A DNA stretch of 64,000 nt from contig JBKQHQ010000209.1 in NCBI GenBank assembly GCA_052148715.1, forward strand, positions 1 to 64,000. The letters run 5' to 3'. Source of the stretch: JBKQHQ01 sp052148715. Its GTDB lineage: Bacteria > Pseudomonadota > Alphaproteobacteria > Rhizobiales > Xanthobacteraceae. How positions within the stretch are numbered: the stretch's first letter is position 1; each line of letters starts with the position of its first letter. The translations under genes and the position numbers were made by a program. The notes beneath the pieces are model-generated. The model searched no databases. It was not told the DNA's origin and saw nothing but the letters and a program-made list of their open reading frames with translations. Of this stretch, positions 59,375 to 64,000 are shown one piece after another.

Positions 59375-61171
59375 ATGGCAAAGAAGACCAAGACCATTTC
59401 CGCGCAACGCCAGCGCGGGTCGAAGCGCAAGGCCGATCCGGTGCTGACCGAGATCGTGCGCAACGGCCTGATTGCGGTGACCGAGGAAATGAAAACAAAC
59501 CTCATGCGCACCGCCTACAACATCATCATATACGAGGCGCTCGATTTCACGACCGGCCTGTTCACGCCGCAGGGCGAGACCGTGTCGATCGGCATCGGCC
59601 TACCGATGTTCATCCGCGGCATGGCGGAGACCGTGAAAGCGAAGATCCGGCATTTCGGCAAGGACGTGCGGCCAGGCGACATCTACGTCACCAATGACGC
59701 CTATCTGACCGGCAGCCATCTCAATCACGTCACCCTGACGCTGCCGATCTTCCATCAGGGCACCCTCGTCGGCTTCTCCTGCTGCATGGCGCATTGGCTC
59801 GACATCGGCGGCACGATGGGTGGCATGACCACCGACATCTATTCGGAAGGCCTGCAGATCCCGATCCTGAAATACCAAAATGCCGGCGTCGTGAATGCGG
59901 ACCTGGTCGAGATCATCCGGCAGAACGTGCGGCTGCCGAGCCGCGCCATGGGCGATCTGCGCGCGCAGGTCACGGCCGTGAAGACAGGGGAGCGCCGCTT
60001 CCTCGAGCTCATCACGCGCTATGGCCGCGAGGAGGTCATCACCGCGATCGCCGCCATCATGGATCATGCCGAGGCGTCGGCACGCGCGCGCACCAAGACC
60101 ATTCCGGACGGCGTCTACGAGGCAGAATCCTACATGGACGACGACGGCATCGACATCGGCAAGAAGGTGCCGATCCGCGTGCGCGTCGTGGTGCAGGGAG
60201 ACGAGATGACCGTCGATCTCACCGAGGTCGCGCGCCAAGTGCGCGGCTTCTATAATTCCGGCATCACCACCGGCCACGCCTGCGCCCAGGTCGCCTACAA
60301 GTGCCTGACCTCGCCGCGCGACTATCCGATCAACGACGGCTCGTTCCGCAGCCTGAAGACCATCGTGCCGCCCGGCCGCGTCATCAGCGCCACGCGGCCG
60401 GCGCCGATGCGGTGGTGGATGACCTATCCGATGACCATCGTCGATACGATCTTCAAGGCGCTGGCGCCGGCCATCCCGGACCGCGTCATCGCCGGCCACC
60501 ATGCCGATCTGCTGATCGCGGCGCTGCACGGCATCAATCCGAAAGCGCACGAGTTCTTCATCGCCAATTTCGGTCCGCTCGGCGGCGGCTGGGGCGCCAA
60601 GCGCAGCGAGGACGGCGTGTCCGGCACCGTCTGCATCAACGACGGCGACACCCACAACGGCCCGAACGAGCAGGCGGAGGCAAAATTTCCGATCGTGGTG
60701 GAGAGCTACGCGCTCGTCCCTGATTCCGGCGGCGCCGGCCGGCATCGCGGCGGACTGGGCGTCGAGCGCGTGGTGCGGGCGCGCACCAACATGACGCTCA
60801 ACACGCAGATCGAGCGCGCGCATTGCCGGCCTTGGGGTCTCGACGGCGGCGGCGAAGGCACCGGCAACAGCGTGGCACTGCGCCTCGGCGATTCCTGGAA
60901 GACCGACTTCCCCAACGCCAAGGTTTTGGTGGCGCAGCTGAGAACCGGCGACGCCTTCCGCGTGCGCTCCGGCGGCGGCGGCGGACACGGCGACCCGTTC
61001 GCCCGCCCGGTCGAGGACGTATTGGCCGACGTGCGCCAAGGCTACGTGAGCATCGCGGCCGCCGCCGAGCTCTACGGCGTCGTCATCGATACGCGCGGTG
61101 AAATCGACGTTACGGCCACGGCACGGCTGCGAACCAAGCGCCAGGCGCGGCCGCAGACGGCCTCCGCATGA
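59375..61171 (+). CDS. hyuB: hydantoinase/oxoprolinase subunit B
   Basis: A 598-residue partner of HyuA. DPVLTEIVRNGLIAVTEEM and TDIYSEGLQIPILKYQNAGVV are family segments; HNGPNEQAEAKFPIVVESYALVPDSGGAG and RSGGGGGHGDP near the C terminus are the HyuB signature and probably metal or substrate loops. It forms a two-gene operon with hyuA. Basic residues at the N terminus (KKTKTISAQRQRGSKRK) are not conserved in the family. Confidence 0.93.
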   Translation: MAKKTKTISAQRQRGSKRKADPVLTEIVRNGLIAVTEEMKTNLMRTAYNIIIYEALDFTTGLFTPQGETVSIGIGLPMFIRGMAETVKAKIRHFGKDVRPGDIYVTNDAYLTGSHLNHVTLTLPIFHQGTLVGFSCCMAHWLDIGGTMGGMTTDIYSEGLQIPILKYQNAGVVNADLVEIIRQNVRLPSRAMGDLRAQVTAVKTGERRFLELITRYGREEVITAIAAIMDHAEASARARTKTIPDGVYEAESYMDDDGIDIGKKVPIRVRVVVQGDEMTVDLTEVARQVRGFYNSGITTGHACAQVAYKCLTSPRDYPINDGSFRSLKTIVPPGRVISATRPAPMRWWMTYPMTIVDTIFKALAPAIPDRVIAGHHADLLIAALHGINPKAHEFFIANFGPLGGGWGAKRSEDGVSGTVCINDGDTHNGPNEQAEAKFPIVVESYALVPDSGGAGRHRGGLGVERVVRARTNMTLNTQIERAHCRPWGLDGGGEGTGNSVALRLGDSWKTDFPNAKVLVAQLRTGDAFRVRSGGGGGHGDPFARPVEDVLADVRQGYVSIAAAAELYGVVIDTRGEIDVTATARLRTKRQARPQTASA

Positions 61172-61192
61172 CGAAGGTTGGCTCTCCTTACT

Positions 61193-61320
61193 AAAATACA
61201 GGAAAATAACGAGTGTCCGGCCAAGCTCACCCCCCGACGACGGCTCGCGTTCCTGAAATCTTCGATACGCCGCGGGGTCGGTCGAAACGGTGGGCGCGCC
61301 TCAAAATACAGGAAAATAAC
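61193..61320 (+). repeat. direct repeat AAAATACAGGAAAATAAC, two copies
   Basis: Identical 18-base copies at 61193-61210 and 61303-61320, 110 bases apart, each followed by a similar GAGTG or AGGTG word. They are AT-rich in a GC-rich context, which makes chance duplication unlikely. They may be the traces of a duplicated or transposed segment. No flanking inverted repeats or transposase were seen. Confidence 0.7.
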
Positions 61321-61857
61321 AGGTGCCCCTCGGACCGGCCTGCGATGACTGCCCGCGCCCGACGCGACGCAGGCGCGCGTAGTCGGTCAATCGATCCTTG
61401 CGCCTTGCCCCGCCCCCGCCGCGGAGGTCGACATGCTCGCCCATACGCAGAGCGATCGCCGCTCGGTGCGGCATTGAACGCGGCAGGCCGCGACAAGCAG
61501 ACAGCATAATGCAGCCGCTGCGTCACGGCGACGTGAAGCTCTCGCCCATCGCCGCTTCCTCTGAATCGCATGCACTCTATCGTCTACAGAACATATGTCA
61601 ACCTAAATCGTATTGATAAGCAGTCGTTGATGCAATCGCTGCATTCTGCCACGCCGTGAGTCGTCGCAGCGCGTCCAGCCCCGGATCAGGGCTCATGATG
61701 AAGGATGTCCTGCCGCCACGGATCTGCAACGATGCTCCCTAAGGCACTAAGGGGGAAGATGCTCGTTGTCGTCACGCGCCGCCGGCGCCTGTCGCGATGA
61801 AACGACTGGCGCATTTGGGCACGCTAGCGATGGGTTTGACAAGGTCAACCCCACACG

Positions 61858-61929
61858 TCACCGTTTCAGCTCGACCGTGTAGGACAGGCCGGCGGTGCCG
61901 CAGCAAGGGCAGCTTGTGGTGATGAGCGC
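61858..61929 (-). pseudogene. C-terminal fragment of the small CPCCG protein gene
   Basis: Read on the minus strand, this stretch encodes ALITTSCPCCGTAGLSYTVE followed by LKR and a stop. It aligns with the last 23 residues of the protein encoded at 63140-63385 (LLIAMSCPCCGAGGMSYTVK, then LKR). DNA similarity starts at the stop codon and ends near GATGAG at 61921-61926. No start codon or N-terminal part precedes it, so it is a truncated copy. Confidence 0.7.
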
Positions 61930-61955
61930 CGGCGATTGGCGGGAAATGCATTGAA

Positions 61956-63086
61956 ATGACCGACGCCCTCCCCATCCACGGCCGCAATATCAAGGCCGCA
62001 GTCGTCCGCCAAGAAGGCGGGCCGTTCGCGATCGAGACGCTGGCCGTCGAGGAGCCGCGCGCCGACGAGGTGCTGGTGCGAGTTGCCGCGACCGGCATGT
62101 GTCACACCGATCTGGTCATTCGCGACCAAGTTTACCCGGTGCCGTTGCCGATCGTTCTCGGGCATGAAGGAGCGGGCGTCGTCGAGCGGGTCGGCGCGAG
62201 CGTCAGCAAAGTCGCGCCCGGAGATCACGTGGTGCTGAGCTTCATGTCATGCGGGCACTGCCCAAGGTGCGCCATGGGCCAACCGGCGTATTGCGCGAAG
62301 GGCCATCCGCTGTGCTTCGGCGGAACGCGCGAAGATGGGAGCACCGCCACGCGCGACAGCCGCGCTGCGCCGGTCCACGACCATTTCTTCGGTCAGTCCT
62401 CCTTCGCAACGTACGCGCTCGCGAACGAGCGCACGGTCGTCAAGGTGCGCAAGGATGTGCCGCTCGAGCTGCTTGGGCCGCTTGGATGCGGAGTCCAAAC
62501 CGGCGCGGGTTCGGTGATGAACGCGTTGAAGGTCGGACCCGGCGCGAGCTTTGCCGCCTTCGGCGGCGGCAGCGTCGGGCTGAGCGCAGTGATGGCGGCG
62601 CGGATCGCCGGCGCCGTCTCGATCATCGCCGTCGATGTCCTCCCGGCGCGGTTGAAGCTCGCCGAAGAGCTCGGCGCCACGCATGTGGTGAATGCCGGCG
62701 CGGAGGACCCGGTCGCCGCGATCCACAGGATCACCGGCGGCGGCGCCGATTTTGCGCTGGAGTCCACCGGCCGCCCCGAGGTGGTGCGCCAAGCGGTGGA
62801 CGCGCTCGGCACGCGCGGGACATGCGGCATCGTCGGCGCGGCTCCGATCGGTACTGTGGCCAGCTTCGACATGGGAGGGCTGATGTCGCCGGGCAAGAGC
62901 ATCCGCGGCATCATTCAGGGCGACAGTGTCCCGGAGCTGTTCATCCCGCAGCTCATCGAGCTTTACCGCCAGGGCCGGTTTCCTTTCGACCGCCTGATCA
63001 AGCTCTACAGTCTTGACGAGATCAACCGGGCTGCCGCCGACAGCGAAAGCGGCGCGACCGTCAAGCCGGTCTTGCGGATGACTTAA
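61956..63086 (+). CDS. zinc-dependent alcohol dehydrogenase
   Basis: A 376-residue medium-chain dehydrogenase. The catalytic zinc ligands are in GMCHTDL and GHEGAGVVE. The structural zinc site SCGHCPRCAMGQPAYC is intact. The NAD-binding domain contains the Rossmann loop FAAFGGGSVGLSAVMAA, followed by an acidic residue typical of NAD use (VDVLPARLKLAEELGATHVV). The overall pattern resembles aryl-alcohol dehydrogenases such as XylB, which oxidise benzyl-type alcohols. It lies between two copies of the small Cys-motif sequence. Confidence 0.93.
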   Translation: MTDALPIHGRNIKAAVVRQEGGPFAIETLAVEEPRADEVLVRVAATGMCHTDLVIRDQVYPVPLPIVLGHEGAGVVERVGASVSKVAPGDHVVLSFMSCGHCPRCAMGQPAYCAKGHPLCFGGTREDGSTATRDSRAAPVHDHFFGQSSFATYALANERTVVKVRKDVPLELLGPLGCGVQTGAGSVMNALKVGPGASFAAFGGGSVGLSAVMAARIAGAVSIIAVDVLPARLKLAEELGATHVVNAGAEDPVAAIHRITGGGADFALESTGRPEVVRQAVDALGTRGTCGIVGAAPIGTVASFDMGGLMSPGKSIRGIIQGDSVPELFIPQLIELYRQGRFPFDRLIKLYSLDEINRAAADSESGATVKPVLRMT

Positions 63087-63139
63087 CCAGCCGGCGCGGG
63101 CTAATGATGGCTTCGCAAGGGCTCAACCCATCTCTCAGC

Positions 63140-63385
63140 TCACCGCTTCAGCTTGACCGTGTAGGACATCCCGCCGGCACCGCAACAGGGGCAGCTCATG
63201 GCGATGAGGAGGCTTTGCTTCTGCTCCTCGTCGAGATCGGCGCGATCGAGCAATTGCCGCGTCTGCTGGGAAAAGAGCTCGTGCAAGGACCCGCCGCCGG
63301 TACCGATCTGCTCTTCCGCAGACGCCGCCGCTCCCTGAGCCTGCTTTGGGCGGCGTCGACGTGCGGGTCGTTTGTTGTCGGCCAT
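63140..63385 (-). CDS. small basic protein with CPCC motif
   Basis: An 81-residue protein with a basic, alanine-rich N terminus (residues 1-25), a helical middle (LHELFSQQTRQLLDRADLDE) and a C-terminal SCPCCGAGGMSYTVKLKR. The CPCCG cysteines could bind zinc or form a redox pair. No family is recognised. It converges with the alcohol dehydrogenase. A fragment of its C terminus is repeated at 61858-61929. Confidence 0.72.
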   Translation of the reverse strand: MADNKRPARRRRPKQAQGAAASAEEQIGTGGGSLHELFSQQTRQLLDRADLDEEQKQSLLIAMSCPCCGAGGMSYTVKLKR

Positions 63386-63484
63386 GGCCGAATGCTATCG
63401 GAAAAAGCAGCGCGCAGCCATTAGCGAAATCCGGCTTCGCCTCGGCGAACCGGGTTGCATCGCACCCCGGCGGCGCTCGGGCCT

Positions 63485-64000
63485 TTACGCCGTGCGTTGC
63501 TTGTCGGAGAACATCGGAAGTATCTCATCGCCCAGCAGCCTGACCGTTCGCATCGACTCCTCCGGCGTCAAGTCGCCAAAAGCCACGTCGCACACGAAGT
63601 AGCTCGCGCCGGTCGAGCTGATTTGATCCTCAAGAAAGCTTTTGAATCCGCGCACCGTCCCGGCAAATGCCGTGCGGGCTTCCAGCATCGGCCCGATCTC
63701 GGGAGGCAGCCCGAGCGGCAATGTCGTGCCGCCGCGAATCCAGAGCAGCTCCATGTGCTTGAGCCAGAGGCGATACGCGCGTTCAGCCGTGCGCATCGCG
63801 GCCGCGTCGGTCTCGGCGAGAACGACGTGCCGCGAGATTCCCATAAGCGGCAGCTTGTCCTCGGCTCGGCCGAATTTCCTCCACTCCGCGCGATATCTGT
63901 CGATGACGGCGCGGGCTTTATCCGGCGCGACCAAGGTCACGATGCTCGCGCTCTCGAGCGCCGCCCAATAGGCCGCGTCCGGCGTCAGGACGCCGTACCA
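63485..64000 (-). CDS. luciferase-like (LLM) flavin-dependent oxidoreductase, partial
   Basis: The last 171 codons of a gene whose start lies beyond the right edge. On the minus strand the frame is open from base 64000 (WYGVLTPDAAYWAALE...) through VTLVAPDKARAVIDRYRAEW to the stop at 63485. LMGISRHVVLAETDAAAMRTAERAY and the C-terminal FGDLTPEESMRTVRLLGDEILPMF are typical of the TIM-barrel LLM class (bacterial-luciferase-like), which use FMN or F420 to oxidise or cleave substrates. An internal GTG at 63940 is not the start. The active-site part is outside the window. Confidence 0.85.
   Translation of the reverse strand, partial: WYGVLTPDAAYWAALESASIVTLVAPDKARAVIDRYRAEWRKFGRAEDKLPLMGISRHVVLAETDAAAMRTAERAYRLWLKHMELLWIRGGTTLPLGLPPEIGPMLEARTAFAGTVRGFKSFLEDQISSTGASYFVCDVAFGDLTPEESMRTVRLLGDEILPMFSDKQRTA

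Larger units (their letters stand above)
61172..61955. other. 784-base intergenic region with direct repeats and a gene fragment
   Basis: The longest gene-free stretch in the window. It holds two copies of an 18-base AT-rich word (61193-61210 and 61303-61320), and at its right end a fragment related to the small Cys-motif gene 63140-63385. Open frames in between are arginine-rich shadows. The AT-rich island around 61560-61620 shows no clear promoter. Confidence 0.55.

Overview
The window is GC-rich, gene-dense chromosome. The gene content points to a metabolically versatile alphaproteobacterium of the order Hyphomicrobiales, in the Bradyrhizobium/Rhodopseudomonas/Xanthobacteraceae range: many branched-chain-type (Liv) ABC transporters, Bug/TctC solute-binding proteins, acyl-CoA catabolism genes, a NarK fused from two transporter units, and GC-rich palindromic repeats between genes. 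This placement is inferred from gene content and was not tested by alignment. No rRNA, tRNA, CRISPR array, intact insertion sequence or phage was seen.

Layout. 1-3.8 kb: a small acyl-CoA catabolic operon (crotonase, 3-hydroxyacyl-CoA dehydrogenase, amidohydrolase) facing a convergent MarR regulator. 4.1-4.8 kb: a BrnT-type toxin with an XRE-type antitoxin behind a palindromic operator. 5.0-17.9 kb: the respiratory nitrate reduction locus, with a cysteine-poor Crp/Fnr regulator, a near-ideal FNR-type box, a fused nitrate/nitrite transporter, narGHJI, a parvulin, an unknown 102-residue protein and NnrS. 18-28.4 kb: small membrane and soluble proteins, a Liv substrate-binding protein with two permeases but no ATPases, a universal stress protein, an orphan Rieske protein, a His-rich LTXXQ-like protein, alanine dehydrogenase, a DUF1614 membrane protein and the remnant of an HtrA-type protease.

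28.8-37.9 kb: an FMN reductase, then a long co-directional locus of GntR regulator, periplasmic binding protein, two tandem ferritin-like diiron proteins, LivH, LivM, LivG, LivF and an arylformamidase-like alpha/beta hydrolase. It reads as a dedicated uptake-and-oxidation pathway for an unknown small molecule and is the best candidate for an undescribed system. The first diiron protein keeps all the usual ligands. In the second, the glutamate of the second ExxH motif is replaced by lysine.

38-57 kb: a mosaic of transporters and enzymes: an HXXEE membrane protein, a membrane-anchored phytoene-desaturase-like flavoprotein, a GlcG/HbpS protein, a ModA-like binding protein, a tricarballylate/citrate-type MFS carrier, a second MFS carrier, a Liv binding protein beside a malonyl-CoA-synthetase-like ligase, a YoaK-type protein, an SDR, an intact TctC gene and one interrupted by a stop codon, an ABC-2 exporter pair and a YfcG-like glutathione transferase. 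57-64 kb: a hydantoinase/oxoprolinase pair (hyuAB), AT-rich direct repeats in an otherwise empty 0.8 kb stretch, a zinc alcohol dehydrogenase flanked by a small Cys-motif gene and a fragment of the same gene, and the 3' part of a luciferase-like oxidoreductase that runs off the right edge.
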